NCBI GenBank assembly: GCA_004335835.1
Contig: RWJK01000905.1
Location: 1-64,000 of the forward strand
DNA: 64,000 bases
Reading direction: 5' to 3'
Origin: Scenedesmus sp. ARA3
Lineage: Eukaryota; Chlorophyta; Chlorophyceae; Sphaeropleales; Scenedesmaceae
Numbering within the stretch: position 1 is the first letter of the stretch; every line of letters begins with the position of its first letter. Position numbers and translations under genes: made by a program. The notes below the pieces were generated by a model, which saw only the letters and a list, made by a program, of their open reading frames with translations, was not told the origin of the DNA and did not search any database. This document shows, piece by piece, positions 33,800 to 45,649 of the stretch.

Positions 33800-35580
33800 A
33801 TGGGTCAGGACGATGATCTGCACATAGCATGGCATTTACGGCTGTCTTCTGGCGCTCAAGAGCAAGAGTTCTGGTCGTCGCTCAGGTAGGTGCCGCAGCA
33901 GCACATGCTGCAGTGCACTGCTGCTGGGTGTAGTGTGCCAGCAAACGCTTTGGCTCTAGGGCAACAACAGTGCCAAAGCCACCGCGCTGGCTCTTACAGT
34001 CATCACCACCCAAGCATCATGCAGAACTTGTCGCAGCATCCAGGCACCCAACATGCTGACCTGACACGAACGTCTGTGCGCCTGCGAGGCAGCAGTGCTG
34101 CTGCCAAGTCAGCAGTCAAGCAGCAACTGAGCTTACTTACTGCTGCCCCTGTTCTACACACGCAGGCTGCTGAAAAACTTGGACTTCCTTGGACTCTGCA
34201 GCTCTGTGCTGATCAATGTGATGCTGATGAGGCGCTTTGGCATTGTTGGCATCTCTGAATGGACCTGGCACCACCTGCCAACCCTGCTGTACTTCACAGC
34301 AGGCATCATACAGCTTGCAGTGCTGCTGCTGGCGCCTGCGCAGCACCAGCGGCACCGCTTTGCTGTCAACCTTGCAAACAGGCTGGTCAAGGCAGTGACA
34401 GTTACGTGGGCGGTGAGTTGCATACCGAGGGGCCCCAGCAGCAGCTGCGGTTTTAGATACTGCATGGGGTTTGTGCGTTTGCGCCTCAGCAGCTGCTGCA
34501 TGCACGTGGTTGGCAATCTGAAACTTGTACGCGTTCGGCCGCTGTGGCACGGTGATGACACCAGCAACTGCATGATAACCCTAATAGTGCGCCCACGCAA
34601 TGATGTACTGCCACCGCCTGTGTCTACCCAAAGTACATGTTCGAAAGGTGACCGCACAGCTGCTGCTTGCTGGCAGGGCTGCTGCTAGTCATGCATCAGC
34701 AACCTTGCCATGTCAGCCATACACTACTGCAACCGTCAGCGCAGCTGGTGCATGCGCACACGCCATGCAACCCGCAAGACCACAGCTCCAATGCCGCTAC
34801 TGCCGCCACTGCTGCTGCTGCTGCCGCCGCTGCTGCTGCTGCTGCTGCTGCCAGGTCAGCAACATGTCCCAGGCGTCTGTCATGCAGCAGTTTGCGTCGG
34901 TTTTGAACCTGAGCCATGCAGGCGCCCCACACAGTGTGCACATGGAGCTGCTGCGGTTCATTGCTACACCCTGCTTGATCTGGGTCAGTCATGCAGTAAA
35001 TTTCCTGCTACCCTTTTACATCCTGCTGCCGCTACAGCTGTACACAGTTGCATTTTCCAGCCGCGTCGTGCGCGCTACAGCTTGCGCGCTGGCAGCGCAG
35101 CAGCAGCATCATGCGATCCTTGCGGCAGCCAGCACCATGTGTAAGATGCTGCGGCTGTGCATGAAGCTTGCAGTGGTGCTGCTGTGCGCACCAGCTGAGC
35201 CGCTGCTGCAGCAGGAAGGTAGAATTGAAGACAGCTGCGAAGATGTGCGGGGACTGCTGCTTGTGGTGGGTTACACATACATAGTGGTGCTGCTGGTGCT
35301 GCCATGCCTTGTGGGATACACAGTAGAGCTGACACTCAAATTGAATTGGCTGCAAGGGCAGCAGAGGCCGCGCAGCCTGCATGCGGCAAGCAGCAGCAGC
35401 AGCAGCGAAAGCAGCCACAGCAGCCAGAGCCCAACCGACAGCAGCAGCAGCAGCAAAGTGCCGCTGCTGGCAACATCTAACCTGGCAAGGTGCATGGTGG
35501 CATACACGGCGCTTGTGGTGGCGTGGTTTGCCTGTGGCGCGGCAGTGGCCCTGCTGCCAGATGTCGCCTGCAGTCCATGA
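33800..35580 (+). CDS. unknown polytopic membrane protein
   Basis: Three phase-consistent exons (33800-33885, 34166-34412, 34855-35580) give 352 residues. Hydrophobic segments include LGLCSSVLINVMLM, LLYFTAGIIQLAVLLLAP, LIWVSHAVNFLLPFYILLP, LKLAVVLLCAP-like MKLAVVLLC, LLLVVGYTYIVVLLVLPCLV and ALVVAWFACGAAVALLP, so five or six membrane spans. A Ser-rich, triplet-derived loop (SSSSSSESSHSSQSPTDSSSSS) lies between the last two. No family recognised. The intron before exon 3 ends with a (CTG)n tract followed by CCAG. An extra exon inside 34413-34854 cannot be excluded. Confidence 0.6.
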
Positions 35581-36762
35581 TGCATCGCGTCCAAACTCTT
35601 GTTATCATTGGCTGATTCTTGTCATCATTGGCTGAGGGCACAGATGGGAGGCAGCTGCAGTGACAGCACCTTGGAGGGTGGCTGCAGCATTGCAGCATTG
35701 CACACGCATTTCATTATGCATGGCACTGGGAAGATGTCTGAATTCAGGGAGGGAGGGCGTGTTGTCAGCTGGCAGTGAGTGGCTGCTGCACTTTGCATAA
35801 CCTGGAGAGGGTGGCACCGCAAACATGTCGCATAGGCGGCTGCAGCAATGCAGCACTGCTCACGCAACATGGGGTGGGTGGCTGCTGCGGGAGATGTCTG
35901 AACTTGTGGAAGGCGGGGTCTTCAGCTGGCAGTGGGTGGCAGCTGCATTTTGCAGTACCTTGGATGGGGTGGCTGCACACCTTGTGTAGGCACCTGCAAT
36001 GAGCACTGCAGGCATGATGTGAGTCGGCATGATCTGGATGGCCATGATCTTACTGGGCATGCAACTTGGGGTGGGTGGCTGCTGCGGGGCGGCACTGACT
36101 GAGCTCTGCAGGGGGTGGCCACGGCAGTGCAGCACTGGGGGCATGCTGTGAGTCGGCATGATGTGAATGGCCATAAAGTGGATGTAGCTACAGCACTGAC
36201 AGCACCTTGGATGAGCGGCTGCAGCAATGCAGCAATGCAGCACTGCGTGTGCACCTTGTAGTGCAGCATCGCGTGCGCAATGGTGACGGCAGGCTGTTGC
36301 TGCATTGAGAGACTGCGGACATAGTGTGGGTGCGAGGCAGTTCTGATGGGTTGCGAATTGTTTGGCGGTTGCACCAGCAGGTGGCGGTGAATGCAGTTGC
36401 ATTGCTGCGGAGTTGCTTTGCACTGGCGGTGAGTGAGCTGTGTGGCAAAATTGCAGTGCTTGTGGCGATGGTTGCAGCGCATCCTGTGTGTGCTTGCTAC
36501 ACGCTGCAATGTTTTGATTGCAGATGCATGTGTGCATTACATGCATGAATAGGTTGGCGAGCAGAATGCACTGTGAATATGTTGTTGTTACCCCCTGGTT
36601 GACAGGTTGGCTGATGTGTGTAGGAACAACTGGTGTGCAGATGCAAACGCCTCCACTGTGCTGCAGCTCTCTCACTGTGCTGCTAGCCCAATGATTGTGG
36701 TTGTGGGAAAGGCAGATATGGCTGTGATGTGGCAGCTTGAAGCAGTACAAACTAGCCTGCAT
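35581..36762. other. non-coding stretch with degenerate short repeats
   Basis: Several loosely related 20-40 bp units recur (GAGTCGGCATGAT..TG.ATGGCCAT at about 36020-36050 and 36150-36175; GGCTGCAGCAATGCAGCA in several places). A long open frame on the minus strand here has no codon-level conservation and is explained by the low-complexity repeats. Confidence 0.5.
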
Positions 36763-36987
36763 GTGCCAAGCTGGCATGGTGGGCTGCATTTTCCAAGCTG
36801 GCATGGTGGACTGGAATGTGCCAAGCTGGCATGGTGGGCTAGAATGTGCAAAGCTGGCATGGTGGGCTGGAGGTGCCAAGCTGGCATGGTGGGCAGGATG
36901 TGCCAAGCTGGCATGGTGGGCTGCATTTTGCCAAGCTGGCATGGTGGGCTGCATTGTGCCAAGCTGGCATGGTGGGCTGCATTTGCC
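36763..36987. repeat. 27-28 bp minisatellite, eight copies
   Basis: The unit CCAAGCTGGCATGGTGGGCT plus 7-8 variable bases (GCATTTTG, GGAATGTG, AGAATGTG and others) is repeated eight times in direct orientation. The 20-bp core is nearly invariant while the spacer varies in sequence and in length by one base. Confidence 0.95.
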
Positions 36988-38192
36988 GAACTGCGGCAAC
37001 GGCGTCCTTACGCCTTGCACGCACGTGCATTGCATGATTTGATGGGAATTTGGCAGTCCCGGTTGGCACCTTGATGCACAACAAGGGACCGATGAACGGA
37101 CTTGTACTATTTTTTGAAATGGGTGTTTTTGAAGTTCAATCTGCAATCTGGCGTGGCATCTTTGGGGCATGGCAGTGCAACCAAACGATTGCACAGAGCT
37201 GCCATGGCAGTGGCCACATACTGACGGAACCTTTTGACAGCACGTTCTGGCTGCAGCTCAATGTGATTGCAGCTGCTGCTGGCGGCTGCAGGTGCTGCCA
37301 TACTGTTGGCATATTTGCATGCAGAGCGCGGTGGCCAAAAATCCGGTTATAATAAAGGTTTTATTAGAGGGTCTGCAGCACCTCTCTGGTCGTGTCTCTC
37401 GTCGTGTCAAGGGGTTCGTTGTACTTGCAAACACAATGCATGCCCAGGGGCTCCGGGTGCCTCCGGGTCAAGCCCTGACCTGGTCTGGCACAGCTTCTGG
37501 CTGTTGTTGCCTACAGCATCAGTGTGCAGCTTGGCACACTGTTTATTGTGTCACCAGGGGGAGCGAAACCCTACTGGCTGGCCATACACAGCACACTGTT
37601 AGGTGTTCTCCTGCAGTGCAGTGTCCTTTGATGGTGGCAAAGCTGAAACTGGTCGGCTTGTCAGTACATAATTGCGCTGCGTGTGCAGGGCTGTGGCTTT
37701 GAAGGATTTGGATGTCAGTCACGAGTGTCCTCATCACACCGCATTTCAACGCACGCGTTACAGTATGGGAACACAGCCTGTCATCAATCACGGCATGCGT
37801 GACATCAGAGGCCCAACGAAGCCAACCTGCCGCATACCATGCAGCGCGACTGTACATGCAGTATACAGAGTTGCATGCACCTGTGCGCTGACCCTATCGC
37901 TGCGTGTGCGCAGTGGTGCTAACGGACCACGACACAGGCCACGATCTATCAGTGAGAACACATGTACTGCATCAACATGACAGCCGTGCACTGCACATGT
38001 GCACATTCATACCATCCACATGTGCTGCACGGCAGCGGCTACGACTCCAGCACACTTTCAGAGTACCCAGGCACACAGGAGGTGCCCAAGGCAGTTGCAG
38101 CTAGCCACGCCAAGTGCAGAGGCAGCAGCAGCAGCAACATCAACAGCAGCATCAACAACAGAAACACAACACAGCATCGCGCGAAGCGCGCC
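36988..38192. other. intergenic, nothing recognised
   Basis: No convincing coding exon, RNA gene or mobile element on either strand. It should contain the 3' UTR of the RIO1 gene, whose stop is at 38193. Confidence 0.5.
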
Positions 38193-38636
38193 TCACTTCT
38201 TCTTCTTTGCCTTTGCCTTGTGCTGCTTCTTCACATGCTTTGGCGTCTTGGTTTTCCGCTTCTCGCGGTTTGCCTCCTTTACTGCTTTTTTGTGCTCCTT
38301 GCGTGCTGCCTTCTCTGCTTCTTTGTCTGCAGGCCCACCTGCTGCTGACTTGCCTTCAGCATCCGACCCCTCATCTTCGCTGCCGCTGCCGCTGCTGTCA
38401 TCATCCTCACTATCACTCCCACTGCTGCTGCTACTGCTGCTGCTGCCGCCATCACCCTTGTCGGGAGCACTGCTGCCGCTTGGCCGGCTGCCGCTGCAGC
38501 CGGCAGCACTAACTCCTTCACTGCCAGCGGCTGCATCAGAGACAGCAGCATCAGCTGCAGCGGCAGATGTGACCTTGCCTGTGGTTCTGCTGCTGCTGCT
38601 GCTACTGCAAGCAGGCAAGCTGCTGCCGCTGCCGCC

Positions 38637-38669
<33 letters not shown>

Positions 38670-41600
38670 CACCTGGTCTTCTGCTTTTGGCAGGAATGCC
38701 AGGAAGCTGGGACCCTTGCCTGCCTTTGGCTTCAGCTTTGCAGCAGCAGCGGCAGCAGCAGCAGCAGTTGCCGCACGCTTCCCTGGCTTTAACTCACTGC
38801 TGCTGCTTGCATCACCACCTGCTGCAGCACCTCTGCTGCTCTGTCCTGCAACAGCTGCTGCCGCGTCCCCTGCCGCCTCATCCTGCTGCTGTGCTAGCTG
38901 CACGGGGGCCTGCCCGGGCCCGGACAGGTCTGCTGCCATGCCTGTCACTGTTTGGTAGTATATGCCTTCGCTGCTGGCGCCTGCTGCAAGCCTGTCTCTG
39001 TCTCTCTCATAGTGGCTAACCTCATCCAGCTTGCGCGGAATGAAGGCCTGCTGGAAGACTGCATCTGCTACTTGCGCCTCTGCGCTGCGCTCCAGGGGCC
39101 GGCTGCAGCAGCAGATAGCAAATTTAAAAGCAGAAAGCAAATTTAGATGTAACCGGAGTGTTCAGATGTAAGAGCAGTGTTGCATGTTGCAAAGACCAAA
39201 GCCGCAGCAGGAGATGTGTTTTGTTTTTAGAAGACTGTGTCTGCCACCTGCGCCTCTGCACCGCGCTCCAAGGGCCGGCTGCAGTAGCAGGAAGCAAGTT
39301 GATACCACATTTTCTGAAAGGAATGTTGCTTGTAAAACGACCAAAGCCTTGCAGGAGATGCTGGATGTTTGTACCTGCTTGAAATAGTCCGCCTGCTTCC
39401 TGCAGCTTTGCACTGCGCACCAGCTCCTCCAGCACTGCTGCTTTGTTGTAGGTATTTATATTGGGGTCAAACGCAAAGTCAAACAAGCAAACATATAATA
39501 TGGGTTGTGCTCCCTCACCTCGCCGCGCGCTGCTGCAGCTCCTCCAGCACCGCTGCCTCGTTGCTGTCGTTGATGTTGGGGTCAACCGCAAAGTCAAACA
39601 AGACAGCATAACATCAAACTATATAGAGGTGCTGCCTCACCTCGCCGCGCGCTGCTGCAGCTCCTCCAGCACTGCTGCCTCGTTGCTGTCGTTGATGTTG
39701 GGGTCAACCGCAAAGTCAAACAGCTCGCGGTTGGTCAACACAGCCACGCCGCCGCGCCGGAAGAAATCATTCACGTGAGCGCAGTCCTCCCGCAGGAAGT
39801 CCAGAGCCTTGGGATGGTCCAGGTCTACTGCTTGGCTCACATCAATGATCACCAGCTGGTCCTGCAAGCAAAAAAGAGCAGTGAAGGTGAACCAAAGCAA
39901 GTGTGACTGATGCCTGCAGCGAATCCAGCGCCTTAGGGTGGTCCAGGTCTACTGCTTTGCTCACGTCGATGATCACCAGCTGGTCCTGCAAGCACGAGGA
40001 AGCAACAATGGAGGTTGAGAACGAAAGCTGTTGTTGATACTTGCAGATTGTTCAGCACCTTGGGGTGGTCCAGGTCTACTGCTTGGCTCACGTCGATGAT
40101 CACCAGCTGGTCCTGCAAGCATCAAAAGCAGCAGTGAACATTGATGCTAGCAGGCAGTCCAGCGCCTTGGGGTGGTCCAGTTCTACTGCTTGGCTCACGT
40201 CGATTATTACCAGCTGGTCCTGCAAGGAAGACAAGAGCAGTGAACGTGAACCACAGCAAGTGTGACTGATGCCTGCAGCAAGTCCAGCGCCTTGGGGTAA
40301 ACCAGGTCTACTGCGTGGCTCACGTCGATGATCACCAGCTGGTCCTGCAAGCATGGGACAACAGCGATGAAGGTTGAGAACGACAGCTGTTGTGATAGTC
40401 GCCAACAGTCCAGCGCCTTGGCGTGGTCCAAGTCAGCTGCTTGGCTCACATCTATGATCACCAGCTGGTCCTGCAAGCAACAAAAGAGCAGTGAAGGTGA
40501 ACCAAAGCAAGTGTGACTGATGCTTGCAGCAAAAGCAGCGCCTTGAGCTGGCCCATGTCTACTGCGTGGCTTACGTCGATGATCAGCAGCTGGTCCTGCC
40601 AGCAAAAAGGGCGGGAAACACAGCATGGGAAGCCTGCTAGTTCATGTTGCTGCAGCGCAGCGCTTCAGGGTGGTCAAGGTCAACCGCCTGGCCCACATCA
40701 CTGACAGAGCTGTGGGGGAGCTACTATCAGAAAACACCCATCGGGCTGCACGCAGCCCTAGTGCTGTCAGCGAATCTCCCCCTGGCGTGTGCTGTGCGCC
40801 CCATCTGAAACTCCTGCCGCTGTGGTAGCTCAGGGCAGGAGGGATTAACAGGGGCGACGCTTACCGACCACCATGTGCAAGCAAGCAAACTGTAGTACAA
40901 GCGCGCATACAGAACCACCATGCGCATGTGCACCACATTATTTCATTGCTTGATTACAAAACAGCACCCAGACATACAGCTAGAACACACAACCGCAGGC
41001 CGTCGCACCTTGTGCACCAAGATATTGTACTCGCTGAGGTCTGCGTGCACTAGACGGCACGTCTGGTACAGCTGCCGCACGATGCGCAGCATCTGCTGGT
41101 ATGCGGCACACATCTTTGCCAGCGGCAGGTTGGCGTCCTGCAGGGCAGCAAATCGCACATAGCAAAACTCTGGGTGAAGTAACACGGTGCGCAGCATCTG
41201 CTGGTACGCAGCGCACATCTTGACCAGCGGCAGGTTGGCGTCCTGCAGGCAGCAGGCAGTACATAGGCGAACATGTTTGACCATTGTCTCAATGAAGAGA
41301 CACGCTGCGCAGCATGTGCTGGTACACGGCACACATCTTAGCCAGCGGCAGGTTGGCGTCCTGCAAGGCAGCAGGCAGTACACAATATTATGTAAGACAT
41401 TACATAATGAGCACAAGCATTAGCACAGAAGCACGATGCACAGCATCTGCTGGTATGCGGCGCAAGTCTTGGCCAGCGGCAGGTTGGGGTCCTAAAGGGC
41501 AGCAGGCATCATATATATTCTGTGAGACCTCATAGGACAAGCGCCAGCATTGAAGCAGAAGCAAGATGCGCAGCCGCACAGAGGCAGGTTGCCGTCCTGC

Positions 41601-43962
41601 AACGCAGCAGCCAGCACAGAGCAAACTTCTGTGATCAAATTTGTTATTGACTGAACGTGAACTGCAGCCCAGCCTCCACATGCCAGGCACACAGGATGCT
41701 GTGTCGCGCAGCCTACCTTGAGCCGCGGCGCAGCCACGCCATCATCGCCCACAAACTCCATCACCAGCACAAATGCTCATCACATGCATGCAATCTTGCA
41801 CGCACAGCTGCATGCAGGGCGTTCAAACACGCTGCTGTACACACCACACACCTTGAGCCGCGGCGCAGCCACGCCATCATCGCCCACAAACTCCATCACC
41901 AGCACGTGCAGCCGCAGCAGCAGCGGCGCAGGTGCGGGGATGCCAGCCTGCCGCAGCCGCGCCAGGTTGCGCATCTCCTTCTCTGCCCAGGTCTTGACCA
42001 TCTTGCGCGGGTTGCTGCGGCAGTAGCCTTGCCGGAAGCGGAAGTCGCCCGACACGTAGCTGCAGGAGATCAGCAGTGATGCACAGCAAAGGAGCAGGTG
42101 ACGTCAGACTCGTGCACAAGAGAGACGACAAGGAACAGAAGCGTAGCTGCAGGTGATGGAGAGTAGCGCATAGCTACAGAGCATGCAACATCTGACTGGT
42201 GCACAGGGGAGGCGATATGGAGCAGACACACACCTGCAGGCGTGAGCAGCGCACTGGAAGGAAGCATCACACGCGCCTCACCGGTCCCTGTCCTTGAACA
42301 CCAGGATGCTGGTCTTGTAGACCTTAATTGCCAGGTCAGCGCCATCCAGCAAACATACAAACGTCAAACACATGTACAAACACACAAACAGAAAGCGACT
42401 CTCCAGTCCCTCTCCTTGAACGCCAGGATGCTGGTCTTGTACACCTTGATGGCCAAGTCAGCACCATCCAGCAAACATACCAACATCGAACACATTTATA
42501 AACCCACAAAACAGCAAGCGACTCACCGGTCCCTGTCCTTGAACACCAGGATGCTGGTCTTGTACACCTTGATGGCCAAGTCAGCGCCGTCTGGTGCGCA
42601 CGCGTGGTACACATTGGCCTCCTTGCCCGTTGACACGCAGCCAAAGATCTCACTGAACACGCCGCGGTTCAGCATCTTGAACAGCACCTGCACGAGCAAG
42701 CGAACACAGAATTCATCGAGGCTATGGCCAATGCGTAGTGACAGCTGTGCTGTGGCCGCAAGGCATGGTCATGAGGCACTGCTCTGCACACGACAGCATG
42801 CTTGGTGACGCGCAGTGCCAGTTGAGTGAGAGCAACCAACCAGCGACACAGTAACAACTGTGCCGGCCTTGCTAGCTGTCTGCTGCTACTCCCCGCTGGG
42901 ACTTGCTAGTATCAGCTGGTGTCGCCATCCACTTAGGCAAGCAACAAGACTCATCACGCCAGCCACAGCAGCAGCCACACTGCAATGCTGCTTGTGTTGC
43001 TGCAGCTGTTGCTGCCGCTCCCTGCCAAACATGCCAGCAGCACATCGTCGCATGATTACATCCTGCTTGTCAAAGCAGCAACAGCAACAGCAGCAGCTCA
43101 CCATGCGTGTGCGGGGGTCGAGTGCCTGCTCCACTGTCGCCCTGTCGCTCTTGTCTCCAGCCCTCACGCGTGCTGCTGCTGCTTTGGCGCTGCTCACTTT
43201 CAGCGTGTTGGCCACCCCAGCAGATAGCTTATGGCCATCCACGCCATCTAAGGGGTCGTCCCGCACACAGATCCTGCTGCTGAGCTTCTGCATATTGTTT
43301 TGGTTGGGCTGCAGAGTTTGCTTGGCGCCTGCGCTGCTGCTGCCACCACCTTGTTGCTGCTGCTGCTGCTGCCGGGCTGCATTGGGCCGGTAGTTTGCAG
43401 CACCGCCGGATGCTAGGTGCTGGAAAGCGCCTGACGCATGGCCGCGCGCTATGTGACCTGGCATCAGCACAGCAAACAGCAGCCAGCAGCAGCAGAGGAT
43501 ATGTCTAATGTGGTGCAAATGGCAGCAGTAGCAGAGTTCCGAGTCTTGCTGCAAATCGAGGGTGCCATGCAACTGCTGACTTGATGCATGCCATGGAGAG
43601 ATAGGCCGCCAGTCAGCGCATGCTCTTGTGCACAGTCGCCCAAGCTCACCTGCCAAGCAGAGCAAATGACAGGCGTAATACGAGCACCCAAGCGGCTGCT
43701 ATTAACCGGCTCTTTGTACGCAAGCTGGGCAAAACCGCATGCGGACACAGGCTTGCTGCCAGGCGTGTACAGGGCAGCCAGCAGCAGCATGCAGCCGCGC
43801 ACCTTCATTGTCATCCGCCCACTCCAGTGCTGCATATATCTCTTCGTCATCCGAATCCTCGTCATCCTCGTCAGCGTATTCATCATACCAGTCGTCTTCT
43901 GGCTCGCCCTGTGCTTCGCTGTTGTCAGGCTGCTGCTGCTGCTGCTGCTGCACCTGCTCTGG

Positions 43963-44005
<43 letters not shown>

Positions 44006-44145
44006 AGGTTAGCGGCCTGCTGGGAGCCCGATGGCTCAACATCAGGTATCAAAAGTGTTGTTGTTGAATCTTCTTCGTCCGAATCGTCGGCGTACTTGGC
44101 ATGCAGAGACTCGAAAGCTGGCTCGGGAGCGGCAGCAGCAGCCAT
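38193..44145 (-). CDS. RIO1: RIO1 atypical serine/threonine protein kinase
   Basis: Seven phase-consistent exons (44145-43803, 43457-43102, 42687-42527, 42059-41852, 41137-41009, 39861-39641, 39102-38193) total 2,328 nt, 775 residues. RIO1 acts in cytoplasmic maturation of the 40S ribosomal subunit. Diagnostic motifs are all present: the flexible P-loop [11 protein letters not shown], the catalytic-lysine segment [40 protein letters not shown], the hinge [10 protein letters not shown], the catalytic loop [12 protein letters not shown] and the metal-binding [13 protein letters not shown], then [13 protein letters not shown] and RELFDF. N-terminal acidic ([19 protein letters not shown]) and poly-Ala/Gln tracts and a very basic C-terminal tail (KAKAKKKK end) make it longer than the usual ~550 residues; much of the excess is triplet-repeat sequence. 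Introns carry many partial exon copies. Confidence 0.95.
39228..39295 (-). repeat. acceptor-side echo of RIO1 exon 7
   Basis: A copy of the exon 7 start (CTGCAG acceptor, then GCCGGCCC.TGGAGCGC-like sequence and GGCGCAGGTGGCAGA) lies upstream of the real exon start at 39102, about 180 bp away. Confidence 0.7.
39390..39603 (-). repeat. donor-side echoes of RIO1 exon 6 (two copies)
   Basis: The exon end encoding [18 protein letters not shown] with its GT donor (39641-39725) is repeated downstream at about 39525-39603 and, more diverged, at about 39413-39485, at a period near 115 bp. Each keeps a possible donor (GAG/GTGAGG, CTG/GTGCGC). Confidence 0.85.
39918..40700 (-). repeat. seven acceptor-side echoes of RIO1 exon 6
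   Basis: In the intron between the catalytic-loop exon (41137-41009) and exon 6 (39861-39641), the sequence acceptor + [21 protein letters not shown] recurs at about 39918-39995, 40048-40120, 40153-40227, 40279-40352, 40408-40480, 40531-40601 and, degenerate, 40660-40700. Period is 105-130 bp. Every copy keeps the GCAG acceptor and about 65 nt of exon and then stops; none has the rest of the exon. Inside each copy the coding GAC/GTGAGC could serve as a cryptic donor. Copies differ from each other at several bases. Confidence 0.95.
41185..41605 (-). repeat. four acceptor-side echoes of RIO1 exon 5
   Basis: Partial copies of acceptor + [16 protein letters not shown] lie at about 41185-41248, 41299-41363, 41432-41497 and (short) 41568-41605, upstream of the complete exon 41137-41009. 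The period is about 110-130 bp. Confidence 0.9.
41717..41772 (-). repeat. donor-side echo of RIO1 exon 4
   Basis: The end of exon 4 ([17 protein letters not shown]) and a GTAGGC donor are repeated about 135 bp downstream of the true donor at 41851. The coding part is nearly identical. Confidence 0.9.
42270..42480 (-). repeat. two donor-side echoes of RIO1 exon 3
   Basis: Copies of [21 protein letters not shown] with donor lie at about 42409-42475 (KERDW variant) and 42282-42356, downstream of the complete exon 42687-42527. Period is about 120 bp. Confidence 0.9.
43963..44005 (-). repeat. RIO1: triplet run encoding poly-Ala in RIO1
   Basis: About 14 CTG units (plus strand) in exon 1 encode a poly-Ala tract on the minus strand, followed by poly-Gln from an adjacent run at about 43929-43952. 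Confidence 0.9.
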
Positions 44146-45649
44146 GTGTACAGCCAAAAGACAAGGGTGCAGCTGCTACAAGTCGAAACACTTGCTTGAA
44201 CCTACAGCGAACAACTCCACGAGATACTTTCAGCAGTTACTGCTACAAGGTAGGGAGCCCTGACAGACACATTGTAGCGGGGTTCAGTAGACTACAACTT
44301 TCAGCAGCTGCTAGGGTGCACTGCAGTGCAACAGAGTCTTGACAGGCCAAACCTATTACCAGGAGTTTCGGCTTGATGCCAACAAACAGAGCCCGGCCTG
44401 TTGAGGCACTGCCGGCATGCAAATTGCTTTATGTTTCATGTTATGAACGCCCACAAGGCAGAGCAGGCATGGCACCGGCTTAACAAGCCTCTCTCCGCTT
44501 AGAAAGCATGGCAAGATGCAAATGTAAGAGCGTGAATTATACTCCACGAGCGGATTGAAGATGCAGCTGTGAATGCCAGAGGAGGTTCACTGCCTGGTGA
44601 GTAATGACAGCCCACCACCGGTAGTGGGGTAGTATCTCCGTGGCACCCGCATGCTAGCTCCACTGTACATGCTGATCGTGAAGGTCGCAGAGCGTTCCAT
44701 GGCCAGCACAAATAAAGCAGCTCATTCAAGCAATGACGGCGACTTCAGTAAGTGCCTGGTTGACATGTGGAGTGATTGTTGTTGTTGACTCAAATGCACA
44801 TGTTGGGGTTAGTGAGATTACTCCCAGCAGCTTTTCCGTGATCAAACGCACCAGAACAATACTAAACGTTAAATATCATATCGAGGAACGCACAGATACA
44901 GGCGAGGCTTGCAGTGCTGCATTGCTTGCCCGTGAGGGCAGACTGACAACTGCCTGCTGATTACGGGAGAATCTGCTACCTGCTGGGCTTCAGTGGCGCA
45001 CATCATTTCGTGTTATCGGATTTAAGCTTCAATTTTCAGCGCACACAGCGCTGTCACCGTTCGTCACCCAGGTTACGTCATTGAAGTCGCAGCAAAACAC
45101 GATGGAACTGTGCTGACTTCCATTGCCATGCTATGAATGGTTGACAGAAAACTGTTTTGGTTCATGAATTGCGGCTGCACAGCGAGATGACGATATCGGC
45201 AGCAATGACATGACAATTTTTGAGCTCAGACACGCCATCTTTATTATGTGCCTGTCGATGAGCTAACCTAATAATTGCTTCTTCTTTGCTTTCAACAAGC
45301 TCTTTAAACACGCAATTCTAGCCTGGCTTGCATTTGGACATCACTGCTACTTGTATTGGTGTCTCCAGCTTCAGGGGCCCTCGCGGCCAGCGCTTGTCAT
45401 CTCTGTGAGCATCTAGAACCGTTTTACGGGCCGGCAAAGCAACGATAATGCAACGTCTCGACACGCATACAGCTCTTCTTTCGGCAATCGCATCAGTATG
45501 ATTGCTGTGATTTGTGTTGCATTAAATTTCTTGCACCCGTGTTTCCAGCTTGTCGCGAGAAGTGCGGGGTAATCCACTTCCGACGCGGACTCCGGGATGC
45601 TGCTCACTGAAGCCTTGGGCGCCTGCTTGCAGGAGGCTCCAGTCAAAGG
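44146..45649. promoter_or_regulatory. divergent intergenic region between RIO1 and the plastid-protein gene
   Basis: About 1.5 kb between two divergent start codons. It is AT-richer than the surroundings around 44.7-45.4 kb. No coding exon with family similarity was found; promoters of both genes must lie here. Confidence 0.4.

Noticed and set aside
35860..37194. 444-codon open frame on the minus strand
   Set aside because: It runs through the minisatellite and degenerate repeats, is Cys/His/Gln-rich low complexity and has no motif; the openness follows from the repeat composition.
38002..38958. long plus-strand frame opposite the RIO1 C-terminal exon
   Set aside because: Ser/Leu/Ala-rich antisense of the triplet-rich RIO1 tail; the RIO1 frame explains the region.
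39918..42480. RIO1 repeats as a CRISPR array or as functional mutually exclusive exons
   Set aside because: The repeats are eukaryotic exon pieces with splice sites and unequal spacers, so not CRISPR; they lack either a donor or an acceptor for a complete exon, so they are not full alternative exons.
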